Source: Lycocorax pyrrhopterus obiensis (Eukaryota; Chordata; Aves; Passeriformes; Paradisaeidae). Taken from it: a stretch of 64,000 nt of DNA. Position numbers and translations under genes: made by a program. This document shows, piece after piece, positions 37,273 through 51,142 of the stretch. The first letter of the stretch is position 1. Every line of letters begins with the position of its first letter. The stretch covers positions 51,660,975 through 51,724,974 of the forward strand of contig JACSVZ010000007.1 of NCBI GenBank assembly GCA_014706295.1, in the 5' to 3' direction. The notes under the pieces are model-generated. The model ran no database searches and had not been told where the DNA came from. It saw only the letters and a list, made by a program, of their open reading frames with translations.

Positions 37273-40200
37273 CGCTGTTTAAATAAGGTCAATATACATG
37301 AATGAAAACAGAAATCAAGGCAGCAGAATGCAGAGAAACTGAGGTGATAAATAGAATGGAAGAGTTTACAGATGAGGAGAGAATTACTTAGTCTTAGAAG
37401 AATAATAAAGATGATTAAGAGGTGACAGGACTGAGGTATTTAAACTAGCTGAAGATTATTATAAAATTAAGCTTGATGATCTATTTGAGTTTGTTGAAGA
37501 TACCAGAACTAGAGGATTTAGGTTTAAGTAAAGTGGGAATATATGTAAGAAGAATTTAAGGAAGTACTATTTTACAGAGACTGATAAAAAGATGGAAGGT
37601 ACTTCATATTCAAATGTTAGAGATATGCTGCATTAATATTTAAGCAAATGCAGTAAAACTATCTGCAACCTAATGCAGTTAAGTGGTATCAGTCAGTTTT
37701 CTACTTGCAAATAACCAATCATTTTTACAGAGAGCTAATTTCCACCGATTATTTCTTCACCCGAATAGCTAGATCAAATCAAAGATACAGAGCTTACAGC
37801 TGCTCAGGTGTTTGGAGCAATGTCAGTTTTCACTGGATGCAGACCTGGTCCTGTGTTTTTCTTTCACTAGCAAGACTGGCAGACTCTCTCCAGCCCCAGG
37901 AGCTTGGTTGCATGCACTGTCAGGGTGGCATGAGGAAGCTTACACGTCTGCTGTCCACACATAACCTGTTTGGTGGGTAATTAAAGGATTTTAAACTCCA
38001 ACACAGTCAATCTGGCACCTTTCAGCAATTCAAACTGACAGGAGCAGAAGACAAAAAAGAAAGAGCACATTTAAATCTTGTTGAAACAGAAAAAGAAATA
38101 ATTATGTGGAAAAGATAAATAAGACTTAGGAACAGTGTATCATTGTTTTTTCGTATCTCTGAATCACTATTGAAGAAGACAAAGCTCAGCCTAATGTCCT
38201 ACCTCCAAACATCTCCATATATAATCTCCTGCCTTCCCCAATACATGCAGCTCTGCTATAACTCTGCTTAAGTACATTTTTCATGAGGGTAAATGACAAC
38301 TGAGTCTAATCAGTGTTGTGTATGCCTGCAAATCAAAAGGTAAATCTGGAAAAGATCAAATAAGGAAATAACCCAAAGGTTTACTTCCATAGTCCCACTT
38401 TACATTTGGTCCTTCTCCTCCCTTGCTTTCCCAACTCTACAAGCCTTACAAATGAGATTAATCAAGAGAAAGTTTCAAGTCACTTTAAAGAATGGCAATG
38501 GGAGAGAGTGTTAATATTTTATCATTTTCTCTCATATCATATTATAATATAAGACTCAGAGGAAGTATTATGTCAGGCATACGTAAAATCTCAAGCCAGT
38601 TCAGTTCCTTAAGGATCACCTTTTAACTCAGACTGCAGGGCTCCAATGCTGTTATGTGAATATGCCTTACACAACATGTTGGAAAAGTCTTGTCAAGAGG
38701 GCTTCATAAAGGGTTGCTTTTTGGTAAGGAAACATGCAATTCAGATGGGAGGTCTGAGGTTGAATTTCCCCAGGACACAAACACTCTAGACTCTGTTGCT
38801 CACCAGCAATTACTATAACCCCTTTAAGCTATCACCACGCCCAGATCAGTTCGAAAAATTGCAGCAAACCTGTCATTCACAGAGAAGGGAAGGGCAGGAA
38901 AGAGTACTGCTCCATGAATCCAAGCTTTGTGCAGCGGGGACTTGCAAGGTGGGCAGAAAAACCAAGGAGATAGATGGAATCTGAAATTATCTGCCACTAC
39001 TTTCTCCTTTGTGAATCTATGTTGCTACCTATTTTCTTTTGCCCCATTTGGTGCTGGCTCCGTCCCATTTCATTTAAGCAATTAACTGGTTGTTGGAAGC
39101 AATGTCGCTCTAGATTTCTCACATAACTGATGAAAAAAGCTGGCTGTCTTCATAGGGTAATTCAACTTTTGTTCAGCTGGGAGGTAAGCTGCCTTTTGCA
39201 CCTGCACTTATCTTTCCCCTGAGTATATAGGAAGACTACATTGGCTGTACTTCTAAATCAAATATGTGTTACATTTCTAGTTAGACCCTTAGTATGTGAT
39301 TGCTGAGTCCAGTCCTGAGGCACCTGGGTCTGTTCAAAAGCTGTATAGTGCAGGTTTGTGAATTTGACTTCTGGAACTTGACACCAAAAGTTATGTTAAA
39401 AATACCTTGCTAAGTACTTTTATGAATCTTTCCCAGGGTCATAGAAGTTATTAGCTGAATTCATTCCACTCATAACTTAGGTGATTATGCTAGCCACTGT
39501 AACATCTTTCTCTTTTTTAAAGTTTTCTTTCCTAGAAGAAAGGAGACTGATGTGATTATGTGGGAAGGCTGGCTTTCTGTCCCCACCCTTGAATATTTTT
39601 TTCCCTGAATAAATCCACTGACCAATTTCAATCACATGCAAAATCATAAAACAGGAAAGTTTCAATGTGCTTACGAAAATCAGTAGGTAGAGTAAATTAA
39701 AATGATGCCTCCAGTGAAGAGAAAAAGAAAGAAAAATAGTTCCTTGTCAACTCTGTTTGACAATGGCCAACCGGCTAATCAATGACAGAGTGTGATGATT
39801 TTGCTCAATAGGTATAAAAAAAAGCAAGAGTTGTGGGAGAACCTTCTACCACCCGCCAAGGAAGGGGAAGTTTGCAGGACACAGACTGAATTTGTTCCAT
39901 TACTTATGGAAGAACTTATTTTTTTCAATGTGAGTGTGGTAGGTATGATTTTTTCTCACATCATTTCTTCCTTCACTTGCATCTAGTCGGTAAATATAGG
40001 AGAAAACTGTACTTGTCTGAATAAAAATAATTACCTTTTTTTTAATTTTCCTTACTTGAGATTATTTTTGAATTTGCACTTAATTATAAGGCAGCAAATG
40101 CATATTTCTTTTTGCACAGCTCCACTTCTGCATACACAAGTTAAAAATGGAAAAATCTATTTCTTTGTAAACTACAGTTGGGAAGACAGAGAAAACAGTT

Positions 40201-40965
40201 TTAGGGGCATACTTAATAGATCAAAAATGTTATTACCTCTTGAGGCAAAATGCAGAACTAGTACAAACTCATTTGGCCAATTCACACTTGTTTGATATAT
40301 TTCAAAAGCATGATTTTATGCTGGATCAGCTATCATCTCTCTTCCTGCAGCCGTCATCAGGCCAGGATAAACACTGCAGTGTATACTCTGATTAATTTGA
40401 CACAAATACTGTCAAATTCTCATACCTGAGCCAGATCATGTTTTTCATAGAGGATGATCCAGGTGTGCACATATCTGGTATTAATGAGCACAGAAACAAG
40501 GTTTAAACTAGATCTTCCCTCTCAGTGTAAGTAAGAAATGGTAGCCGAGTATAAATTACTGGTTATAGTTCTCCTCTGATGATGGCTAGTTGTCCATATT
40601 CAGTCCAAGTACATGAGCATTTTAGCAATATAGCCATATGATTCTCACTTTCCATTGCACTATCCCAAATATTGCACTGAGCCTGCTTTACTCCCAGATG
40701 ATTATACATAATGGGCAATGTCTGGACGGAAGTGTGCTGCAGGGATTGTGAGCAAATGAGCTGTCTCAAACTCACAATGTGGGACTGCTCTACCGTTAAC
40801 AGAATCTTCTGACACTATTTCAAGCAGTGAGATTATTAAGTGTCATATGGCTAAATAGGATGGGTCATTCAATGGAAATAGCAGCAAACTCAGTCATATA
40901 AAAACATAGTACCGAGTGCTCTGCATGACATTAGGCCATACTCCCATAAATCTATAGAAGACCTC

Positions 40966-40970
<5 letters not shown>
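37273..40970. other. unique noncoding DNA
   Basis: No gene recognised. Open frames are short and unrelated to known families. AT-rich sequence predominates, with a slightly GC-richer patch at 37800-37970 that encodes nothing I recognise. Confidence 0.5.

Positions 40971-40999
<29 letters not shown>
40971..40999. repeat. (TA)n microsatellite
   Basis: Uninterrupted TA dinucleotides, about 14.5 units. The tract can extrude a cruciform and is prone to length change and assembly error. Confidence 0.95.
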
Positions 41000-41003
<4 letters not shown>

Positions 41004-41473
41004 TATCATTTTATGTGTGGCATGGTAAAACAATGCCAACTCTGTGCATAACAGCCTTTTCCTGCAGTGGGAAAGTCTCTATGCTTGGGCACTTGTCTTA
41101 ATTCAAGAGACAACAAGGTTTTTAACAAGGCAAATAAAAAGGAGACTAGATAGTTTAAAGGATATATGGTTACTAGACAACTGTCAAAATATAGATCTTG
41201 AGAATTTTCATATCATACAGCTGATCGTGAAGATTAGCCCACTTTTTTCTATGTGTGATCAAATTTCTATGTCTGTTAGAAGCCCACAGTTTCTATGTCT
41301 GATCAAATGGCCTCAAATTATGTATATGTGTAAAGTAAATAATTTTACAAAAGGCAGAAGATAACATAATCCAAAAATATCAAAACTGATACCTAATCTC
41401 TTCTCCCTGGGCTTCAAAGAGGCAGCTATAGATCTTGGTAAAGCCTGATCTACTTACAACATAAGCATTGTGC
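41000..41473. other. unique noncoding DNA with local duplication
   Basis: The sequence contains an imperfect direct duplication (41236-41308), listed separately. A 106-codon plus-strand frame crosses it and has no recognisable family. Confidence 0.5.
41236..41308. repeat. imperfect direct duplication, 45-bp period
   Basis: AGCCCAC..TTTCTATGTGTGATCAAAT (41236-41264) recurs as AGCCCACAG..TTTCTATGTCTGATCAAAT (41281-41308), with an extra TTTCTATGTCTG piece between. It is a local duplication with a few substitutions and one small length difference. Confidence 0.85.
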
Positions 41474-41864
41474 TTGAGAGGATGCGAACTAAGAGGAGGC
41501 TTTGGGGTGGCCTAATTGTGGGCTTCTAGTGCCTGGCCAGAGCCTAAAAGAACAACGCAGAGAAACTTTTTACAAGGAAATGTAGTGACAGAACAAGGGG
41601 GAATGGCTTCAAACTGAAAGAGAGTAGGTTTAGTTAACATATTAGGAAGAAACTCTTTGCTGTGAGGATGGTGAGGCACTGGCACGGGTTGCCCAGAGAA
41701 GTTGTGGATGCCCCATCTCTGGAAGTGTTCAAGGCCAGGCTGAATGGTGTTCTGAGCAATCTGGTCTAGTGAAAGGTGTCCTAGTCCATAGCGGGGGCTT
41801 GGAATTAAATGATAATTAAGGCCCTTTCCAACCTAAACCATTCTCTGATTCTAATATTCTATCA
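41474..41864 (+). mobile_element. CR1 LINE 3' fragment, 0.39 kb
   Basis: The match to CR1 runs from 'GAGGCTTTGGGGTGGCCTAATTG' through 'GAGAAACTTTTTACAAGG', 'CTTCAAACTGAAAGAGAGTAG', 'TTAGGAAGAAACTCTTTGCTGTGAGG', 'GGTGAGGCACTGGCACGGGTTGCCC', 'CTCTGGAAGTGTTCAAGGCC' to 'CCTAAACCATTCTCTGATTCT'. It is longer than the copy at 22744 and shares its subfamily-diagnostic 3' text. It is 5'-truncated and has no coding potential. Confidence 0.95.
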
Positions 41865-43087
41865 TTAATGTAACCCAGCTGGAACACATTGGATAACAAA
41901 CACCAACTAGACAAAGTGGTGTCTCCATCTCAATAAGAGTCATCCCTTTCACTCTTTTCACTCAATGAAAGACCAAGAAAAGCAGTGAAGACCAAGACAA
42001 AGTGAAATAGTATCTTGTGGACAAAATATTGGATTATAACTCAAAGATATTCAAATTACTTCAGGCCCTATCACCAGCTTGCTGTGTGAATCTGTTGTTT
42101 CAAATTTGGCTTCCTGTGCCATACCCATCTTTTCCCATTTGTTTGTGGTTTCTAGTGCAATGTAACTACACATGTAGCTAAAATCAATAACAACAGTGGC
42201 ATGGGACAGTGTAAAATCAGAACTGTGTGGAGGAGGAAAGAAAATGTGCTGTGATAGTCTGCTATACAATGAGATGGTGTTCCATGAAATTAAACTCGTT
42301 AGGTATTTGGAAGGCTGGAAAGAAGACAATGCTAATGTCAAAAAGTGTTGATGCAAATACTTTGATAACATTATTTTTATCTGGAACAAAATAGTTAATT
42401 CCTGTTTGCCCAGCCCCACCCGTAAACAACTGTTGATGTGAGATGTGCTGGGGAATTGAAAGCACTGAGTCTTTTAACCCATTCAGGAGGTTCTACCATT
42501 AAAAGCATGTAACAGAGCTGTATCTTATTTGCCAGTATTGCTTTGGAAACTGAGATGAAAGAAACGATGCCTTTGTGATGAAGGGAAAGAATTATTCCTA
42601 CAATGCAGGCAGTTCAGTTCCAGCCTAGTTCACCAATTCCCATCTGACCTTGTGCACATTTAAGCTCAGCCTCTCAGTGTGGGAGCCAAAGTTCCCCTAT
42701 GGAAGGTGTTGAGGACTGAGGTGTATTACGGGTCCAGAGAGGGCTTGACTCATGCAGAGAGACTTTACTTTAAACATCATGGTCTGAATGACCCGAGGAT
42801 TTTCAAACAGCATCAAACCTCAGTACAGAAACTGAAAGGATGTACCAAGGAAAGATCTCTTCAATAGTTGCTTTTTCCCTATGCTTTCCTACGCTTTCAT
42901 TACTGCCCCTGCCAGAGACAGGATACTTGAAAGGTTGTTCTTCTGCTGAGGAATGGTTGCTCTTCTTTTACAGCTATGTTTTGATATAGACGATTCAGTG
43001 CAGGTCTCAGATTCAGATCTCTGCAGGTCTCGGTTTTTCCCGTCCACCTTTTTTGTCTGTCTTCTCTAATTTGGCTGTAAGTTTGAA
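41865..43087. other. unique noncoding DNA, possible SINE trace
   Basis: No gene recognised. Around 42040-42135, 'CACCAGCTTGCTGTGTGAAT' followed by 'TTCAAATTTGGCTTCCTGTGCC' weakly follows a MIR-like core but is too diverged to call. The minus-strand frame at 42051-42419 (122 codons) has no known domain. Confidence 0.45.
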
Positions 43088-43145
43088 TCCCAGCCCCACT
43101 GATTTATGGGAGTTTTGCCATTAGCTTCACTGAGCAAAGATTTGC
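43088..43145 (+). repeat. ancient amniote dispersed-repeat relic
   Basis: 'CCCAGCCCCACTGATTTATG' then 'GGAGTTTTGCCATTAGCTTC' then 'ACTGAGCAAAGATTT' follows an old amniote repeat remembered as 'CCCATTGACTTCAATGGGAGTTTTGCCATTGACTTCAATGGGAGCAGGATT'. The near-palindromic core is decayed. Confidence 0.5.
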
Positions 43146-46100
43146 TCTTACATTCTTTGAGCTCAGGACTGTCTTTTATTATGTGTGTGTCATGTCTAGC
43201 TCGCTGGGGTGCTGAAGTCAGTTGGGACTGCCAGATGCTACTGTAATGCGAATAAATGTTAGTATACATGGAGGAAGAAGAGAGACTGTATAGGTTTTCT
43301 TTCAACCATTATATAAAAATCCTCTCCAACTTAAAGGACTTCAAGATATCACATTAAAACCAGCTTTTTTATTATTTTTTGCAGGATCTCCAGCATTTTT
43401 CATGTGCAGACTGATGGCTAACAGCTCTTCATGGTATTTACAGGAAAAATGCATAGTGCTAAATAATCGCCACATGCCGTGGGAGTAACTTCTGTTTTTA
43501 ATAAAACCAATCTGGTCTGGATCAATGATAAGGGGGCATAATTTCTTCAAATGGGAAGCTAGCTCTTTGAAAGGAATCTTACAGTCTACATTAATCTCAG
43601 ATCAGGGTCTGCAGGGTAAGCAGAAATCAGAGGCCTGACTGTTTTTATGAAAAAAGAGTATTGTGCCTGTCTGAGGAGAAATTCTGGCAAAGAGATTTTA
43701 CTGGGAGAAAGAAGTTTTGGTGCACAGGATAAAGTGGTCTGGAGCATGTGGGGCTAATTGCTGCTCTCTGTTTCTTTAGGTGTACAGGCACTCGTTCAAG
43801 AATGCATTTACTGGACAGCAAGCTCTTGCATTAGTGCTCCCTTTTTTCAGGGAATGAATCCTCCTTGTTGCAAGGCAGGGAGCAATAACTGAGCAGAATT
43901 GCTGCTCACACCACGATTGCCTTTAGCACTGTCAACCCATATATCATACATTATCACCTCTATTCCCTGCTGGCAGCCCCTCTCTCCACTTTGCATGTGC
44001 GTGGGTGGCCCAATGCAGTTGACTGAAGCATCACTGATCTCCTGGGTAGCTTGCTTGCACAAAGTGGTCCATCATACTTCAAGGACCAAGTAGCAGGACT
44101 GATGTCTGTCTTCTCCCCTCTGCTACATCTCTATCTTGCTGCTGGATCAGTTCTTACAGTCTCTTCTCTACTGTTGCTGCAGATGCAGCGCCGGTATTCT
44201 CCACCCTGCATTTCCCACCACGACACAATCAATCTAATCTTACTGTCCATTGTTTCTGTAATTAATGCATTGGTGCGTGACAAATTGCTAAACAGAGGAA
44301 AAACAGAGACTTGTCTTTGGATTGTATGGATCTCAAACAGAAACTGCAGGGAGGAGACGAAAAAGACAGCAGGTGTCCAAGAAAACCAATTGTTGTCACT
44401 GGACTCAAGGACAACATTCCAAAAGCAGATGATTTTTAGCAGCTGTCCAGTGAGGTAGATACATTTGCTGCAAACAAAGTGGTTTGCTACTCACTTTTCC
44501 AAATCCCACGGATTTTCCTCAGACTTATTATAAACAATAAACAATAAGAATAAAGGTATATATAGTGCCTTCGTCCCACTGATTTTATGTGTTCTATAAG
44601 CTTTAAGCATTCTTCTCTTACAGCAGAAGAACTGAATTGCTATAAATCAGCAATTAACTGTAGGTTTCCAGATTTCAGCTCTGCATTCATACCAATAGAT
44701 CTCAGTTGCATCTCTGGTAGGAGGGAAGACAGGACAGGCACCCACCAGCTGATTTGATTTTGTGTAAAATGCAAGTGTACAGAAAGTTAGAAAACAAAAC
44801 CAGCCAATTTTGCTTTAATCATATGACTGCTTTTGGCCAGGGTTTGGGTTTTTTTCATCTCTAAATGCGTGTGCTGTGAACACTTCCTTAGTTGTGTATT
44901 ATTACATGTTTCAAGCAGTAAACTGTCTAAAATGATACAAGATTTTTTGAGTTTCTGCTCTGGATGTGACCACCAGGAAGATGAAAATTTCCATGGCATT
45001 GGAAAAAACAGGCAAACAAGTCATACAGCCAACCATAATAATTACTTTTTGGCAAAGTGCTTAGTGGAAAATTTCCCATTGTCATTGTACAAACAATGCA
45101 CGTTCTCCCATGAAACAGTGTCAGAGTGTTTCTCATAAACATATGCACCATTTCCTCTTCAGAAAGGTCAAGTAAAATAGCATCTATCAAGAGGAGCATT
45201 TAGAAGCAACCCACCTGTTATTGCCAGCCAACAGCTACTCAGAGAAATGATGCTAGTGTATCTTGGGGAAAGACAACTGGGTCTCTGTCTGCAGTGGATT
45301 TTTATGGTGTAAAAGATGAACACACTAGTTGAAATTCACAATCCATTGCTTTAAACTAGCTTTGTGAGGCACAATAAAGTCACTTAAGATAAATCATTGA
45401 GGTTTGTATTAGATGCTTCAATGGAAGTATTGAAAAGAGATGTGCTAGTGTATCAATGGAAGTCTTTTGAGCCTTTCTATGAGATCCTTCCATTAGGGGG
45501 TTTACTTTTGAAACAGAAGTTATTGCAATCAGCAGATATCTTCTAAAAAACGACGGTGCAGCTCAGCCAAAGGTTATGTGTTAGAAGCATAAATGGCTGG
45601 ATTAAATTCCTCAGTCCGTGCTGTATAGGATAACAGACACTACTGTCATAATGACCCCTTGAATTTCATTAACCACAAATCTATACCACACCTTACAGCA
45701 CGTGATCTGTGCATCTCTGATCCTCTATAAATGAAATCTACAGACATGGGAAAGATGATGGTAAAAATCAAGGCATTTTCACCCTACAGCATGTCATGGT
45801 TGGGCAATTTCTAAAGGAGAGAGGGGCACATCACGAGGAGATTATATTTATGGGTCTACCAATAACAGAAGATTAGCTACTGGGAACCAGCAAATAATCA
45901 CTCTCAGATAAACAAAACTTAGGTCTTTCTACCGGTTGTGAATTTAGCATTAAAATTAATTTAAAAAAAACAAACCAAAACAAAACAAAAAGTAATAACC
46001 AATGTATCTTCCAGGAAAATGAGTCCCTTGGATTTGATTCCAATTTTCAGTCTCCCCCCACTATTCTGAACCACCAATGTGGGACTCCTAAGTCTGTATA

Positions 46101-49100
46101 TGTATATGTATTTTTATAAATATGTATATAGATCCTTTGAAGAAGGTACCCTTTAGAAATCTGCAGTCAAATACACAGAATAGTTCAGAGGAGAACTATG
46201 TCAGGGTAGGTACTGAAGAAACAGCACTGAAAGGTTTCTGAGTGACAATAATGCATATGACAAATGGAAAGGGCCACTGAAATCTGAAGTCTTACAGAAG
46301 AGAAGTTTAATATGCAGGTCATCAGGGAGAGGAGGAAGAATTGGACAACTTGAAGGGCAAATCATGCTAGAATTCTGTGCAAGCCACTGAGCACAAATGA
46401 CAAATACACCCAGAGACAACACTCATGCGCACAAATACGCTGTATAATCCCAGACATTGTAAGAAACATGTAAACATTTGAGCTTGCATTTGCATACATT
46501 CTGAAAATGCTAGAGGACGTTTTTGCAAGCTATTATTTAATTTATTCACAAGGTCGATTTGGAAACAGTGTTCAAATGTTTTGGAAATACGTCAAGAACA
46601 TCGTTTTATTTCATGGTATTGTGGTAGCATCTCATTATAGTAGTCTAATATGAATGCAGCACAATGAAAAAGCTATTGTGATTGTATTGTACTAGGCTAA
46701 ATAGATAGAATGTTATTACAGTACTGTAAAAGGAAAGATTTATAGGTTAGCATTTGCATTTATGAGTAAGAACAGCACATGCAGCCACATACTTGGCTAT
46801 TTGGACTCCCAAGGAAACGAAATCTTTTGTTATATTCAGAGTTATCAGACATTTGAGCAGTGAATGACCCTGCTATTGCTGGAAAAAAGCAGCAGCAAGG
46901 GAGAATAGGTGTGTTGACTCTGCTTCTGGAACAGTTTCTACTGCCATGCTCCCCAGAGGTTTTACCCCCTTTCAACAAGAACATCAGGGTCCCAGACAGA
47001 ACAGGATCCAATTGCACATCAAAGCAGCCTTTTTTTTCAGGATGGACAACTAAGGGGCACGATTTTAATTTCTACAGAAATGCATCCAGCAGGGAAACAA
47101 AACTACCTTGTATGAGCTGAGGAATGCCTTTGCCTTCTCCAGGATATTTTCCACTGCTATTAGCGGCAGAGGTGATGGAGGAGAGCTGAGGGGATTTCTC
47201 TGTTCCCTTGCTAAAAACGTTTTGCCAACTATGAGAGTATTTCAGTAGGGCATCCCTTCATCCTCATCTCTCCCTTGCTGAGTTTCGATTGATGAGATCT
47301 ATGAGTTTTCTATTTAAAGGAGAAAATCCCTGTTTGCTTTCAACTTAGGTGAATAAATATGATCTGGAGAGGAAAGAATCCTGAAAGCCAAGTCCTTAGT
47401 GTTGTAATCACCACAGTTGTGCTGACTAGAATGAAACTACACTGATTTGTATCAGCTGAGGCTCTGGCCCGATACCATGAACGCATCTTTGTAAGCCACT
47501 AAAAGTCTCTCCATGCTGTCTTTTGAAAGAACAGATACTTTAGTGACAACTGCTTCCAACTGGAAATCTAATACAATAATGAGAAATCTTAAAAACAGGA
47601 AATAGCACTCAGCTGTGGAACAAGGGCTTGAAGGAAAGCCTACAGAAACCAGCGGGAACGATACCATGACTTCACACAGCTTTTGTATAGTTCTTAAAAA
47701 TGAATATTAAAAAGTGTCTGAAGGAACAAGGTGCTTCATTCTTGGTAAATACTGCTGTAAAGTGAGATGTTAATTCCTTAGACCCTACTGAAAAATCACA
47801 GATAAGATCACAAATGTGGAAGACTTTCACATATAAGTGAATTATGAATTATGGATATAGATTTTTACTATGGCATTTCCAATTATTCCAAACAGATTCT
47901 GGGTGCTTTCAAGAATCACATCCTCCTGTTCACTTTGACAACACATGCATTGATTGATTGTCAGTCTGGAAGAATGGCTTTTCAGTCTTAATTTATGGGG
48001 CAGGTATCTGGGTTTAACAAGGGATACCAGCCTGTGAAGTGCTGGATGTTTGCTGCCAGATGCTGAATGTCTTCATTATTGTTAAAAGTACTCCACATCC
48101 TGCTAAGGCTGGTCAGCAAGGCAGGAGGACAGTGCTTGTTCAGAAATAAAATCTGCCAAGGAATCCATGACACAATAACAAAATAATAACTTGATATATA
48201 AAAATAAAGAAAAAAAATTAGAAGATTTGCCCCATGAAATATTTTTTTCCTAAAAAAAAATCAGAACAGAGTTTTTAGGACGCTTATTAAAAACTTCATC
48301 CAGCCTATTGATTTTAATAGAAATCATTGGATGTTATGGAAAATATAATATATAGCAAATAAATGGATGGAAAAATACAGAGGCAGACAGACAATTATTG
48401 CTTAATATAACAACATAAAGAGCTTTATATACCTGAGAAAGGCCTTTTCCCTTCTCCAAAAATATATTTATATAAACATAAATCTTTCATATGCTATATC
48501 TTGTGGGATCAGGAGTTTTCTGATTTTAGCAAAATTACAATATGAATAAGCAAATGAGTTATTGCAGAGGAAGAGCTCCTATTAGAGTTAGAAAATAACA
48601 TTTCTAATCTGCCTCTGTTTATAAGTAACCACTGCTCAGAAATATAAATTAATTCCAAGCAACATTTTAAGAAATCATTTTGAGATATTTAAGAGATATT
48701 TATTCTTTGAAATATTTAAGACCAATTCAATCATGTCAAAACTATTAAAAAGAAGCATTTGGAGTTCTATCATCACAGAATCCATCTTTATAGATAAACT
48801 CAAACAAACTTCTGATTTTACTGCCCCTATATTATTCTTGTTAAGCCTTGTTGTTGACTACTGAATTACAGATTGTTCCAAGATTGATGAAGAAGTTGAA
48901 AACAGCAAACTATTAGGTGTTCATTTTGCCAGAGAATTCCCATCCATTTGCTACCCACAGAGCTACCAGAGTGAGTTCTGCCCAAAGCCCAGCTGCTTTC
49001 AGTCAAAACATATTTGGAAATTATGTTGAGTTGCAGGGGCCTCATGGCAGAAGTTGCCATACAAGTCACTGTCACTAGGTGCTTGCTCCCAGAAGAATAA

Positions 49101-49148
49101 TCCATGCTCTGGATTTCTAGTGAAAAGATCCACGAACATTTCACCAAT
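43146..49148. other. long unique noncoding segment
   Basis: No gene recognised in 6 kb. Minor features are A/C-rich text at 45960-45992, a TGTATA-rich stretch at 46095-46130 and a SOX-core cluster at 45077-45098 (separate entry). Open frames at 44051-44458 (plus, 135 codons) and 44833-45199 (both strands) have no known domains. Confidence 0.5.
45077..45098. promoter_or_regulatory. triple SOX-core motif cluster
   Basis: CATTGT at 45077-45082 and 45083-45088 are followed by the inverted ACAATG at 45093-45098, with only four bases between the inverted cores. SOX proteins bind this core, and some bind paired inverted sites as dimers. The arrangement is seen directly. Occupancy or function is inference. 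Confidence 0.3.
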
Positions 49149-49187
49149 AAAAAAAAAGAAAGAAAAAAAAGAAAAGAAAAAAAAAAG
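49149..49187. repeat. A/G homopurine tract
   Basis: About 39 nt of A with scattered single G. It accounts for the lysine-rich or phenylalanine-rich open frames that read through it on either strand. Confidence 0.9.
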
Positions 49188-50989
49188 CAGCACCATTCTT
49201 AGTTCAGCAAGCAGCAGAAAACTAGAAACTGCACTGGTTGTTGCTTGGTACCAACTACTTGTCTGTGGCTCTTTCCTCAGCATCTCAAATTTTTGTCTCA
49301 TTTCCTGGTTATTCTCATTGACCACACAGGGAAACTAGTCAGACAATTTTATCTCTACAAATCACCTGGTAAGGTCAGGTAGGTAATTTTTTACCTAGTA
49401 GATGTGTGAAAATAAGGAATTTATATGCAACCTTACTTTCAAAATGTAGAAATAAGTCCACTGACTTAAAAGGAGGACACATGCTTAAAGTTAGATATCT
49501 AGTTAAATGTCTTGATGATTCAGCACCTTTATGTCAATGCAGAAAATAATAATCAACTTCTCTGTTTCACACTATCATCTCCCAGATGAATTCAACTCCT
49601 AGAAACTCATCACAAGTGCCAAGACATTTTTGTTTGCTTCTTCTCAGTGGGCCATGTCTTCAAAGAGCAATCATGATACACACATGCAAATAGAAATATT
49701 TGTTAAAGCCAATGTTCATCCCAAAGGGATCTCTCCTTGTGAGTGTACTGCTGGATTTCTGCCTTTTACAGGAAGGTAAAATAGGAAGCAGTTTATTGTT
49801 CAATACCGGGCCTGTGACAGACATCTAACTGGAGAATTGGAGACCATAAAACACCAAGTGATTATATCTTTCGGTCCTGCTATCATGCTTGAAAGGAAAT
49901 GATTTGATTCATTAAGCATTCCGCAGGTTAAAAACAAATTATCTCCATTTGTATTTATTTGCAGATCTAAAGAGCTATTGAGCTCACAAACCTCTTCTGG
50001 CCTATTAAAACCATCCAGCACCAATTTTAAGAGTGCTTGGGAGGCAGCTTGCAAACAAGTAGCACCCAAAACCATGGACAGACTTTCCGAGAGCTCCATC
50101 TACAACACATTGCGTTTATTTTGGGACACAAACAGGAACCAAGCCCTTCTGAAAATCTGTGCTTCATTAGGAATTCTGATTATTATTAAAAATCTGGCAC
50201 TCATTGAAGGTGCTGAGTACTTGAAAACTCAGTGCTAGGTTCTCTTGAATTTCCTGTTGGAGAGTTGTTAATATGCCAGGCAAGGTTTTTCAGTTAGAAA
50301 TGTGTTTTAAGGGAATTTTGAGATACATATCCAGGTACCAGAATACCTTCTTAAAATATGTTTAACTCACTGCTGTAGGAAAAATAGGGTGATGTTGTTG
50401 TGTGGTGACATCATTACATCTCATGCACACAGTGGTTTCATAGAACTAGAGAAATAAAAATGTGAGAAATTTCTTATAAAGATCTGGAAATAAAATATTT
50501 TAATCCAATTGTTAATAATTATAATATTCTCAAAACAGACAAAAACTTAGGGCTATTTCTATTGATAAAGATAGCTGGATTAATTGCGTAGTGGTAGAAT
50601 TTGGAGAAGCAAAGACTCAAATTTAGGGGCCTTACACTTTAAAGCTACCAATATAAAAGGCTGTTCCAAGGTCCAAAGGCAGTTAAAACAACAGCCTCCT
50701 AGGTCTGGGAGAAATGACTTACATTGGATAAAGCAGTTCAATACTGAGCATTTGGCTTTATTTTTCCCCTCTGGGCCACACCATTGTTCTGTCGTTTTGA
50801 ACAAAATAAAAATATTTTAAAAGGATAATATTTCTAGGTCTTACAGACTTGCATTCTCTCCTTAGCTCTTCACAGGAAAAAGAATTATGAGATAAATTGC
50901 CCTGTGAAATAAGACAAGTTCTAATGGGCAAAATACTGCAAAACGGATTAGGCACTCCTGGGCTTTTGGATAGTCTTCAAATGTTCAAG
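49188..50989. other. unique noncoding DNA
   Basis: No gene established. At 49800-50240 open frames of 99 (minus) and 86 (plus) codons overlap. The sequence there is repeat-free and of even composition, so it could be a conserved element, but nothing shows it. Confidence 0.5.
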
Positions 50990-51142
50990 TATTTAATGTC
51001 TCTAGTTTTAAGAGGCATTTGGACAATGCCCTTAATAAGATAATTTAACTTTTGGTCTGCCCTGAAATGGTCAAGATGTTGGACTAAATGATCCTTCTAG
51101 GTCCTTTCCAACTGGAATTATTCTATTCTACTTCATTCTATT
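50990..51142 (+). mobile_element. CR1 LINE 3' end, different subfamily
   Basis: 'TTTAAGAGGCATTTGGACAA', 'TGCCCTTAATAAGATAATTTAACTTTTGGTC', 'CTGAAATGGTCAAGATGTTGGACTAAATGATCC' and 'CCTTTCCAACTGGAATTATTCTATTCT' follow the 3' end of a CR1 subfamily whose tail is repeated ATTCT rather than ATTCTATG. It differs from the copies at 22744 and 41474 and is more diverged than the split CR1 at 58945. It is 5'-truncated and noncoding. Confidence 0.85.

Noticed and set aside
42040..42135. Possible MIR-like SINE core
   Set aside because: Only two short blocks resemble the family and the spacing is poor. Too diverged to list as a feature.
44051..44458. 135-codon plus-strand open frame
   Set aside because: No recognisable family and no supporting exon structure.
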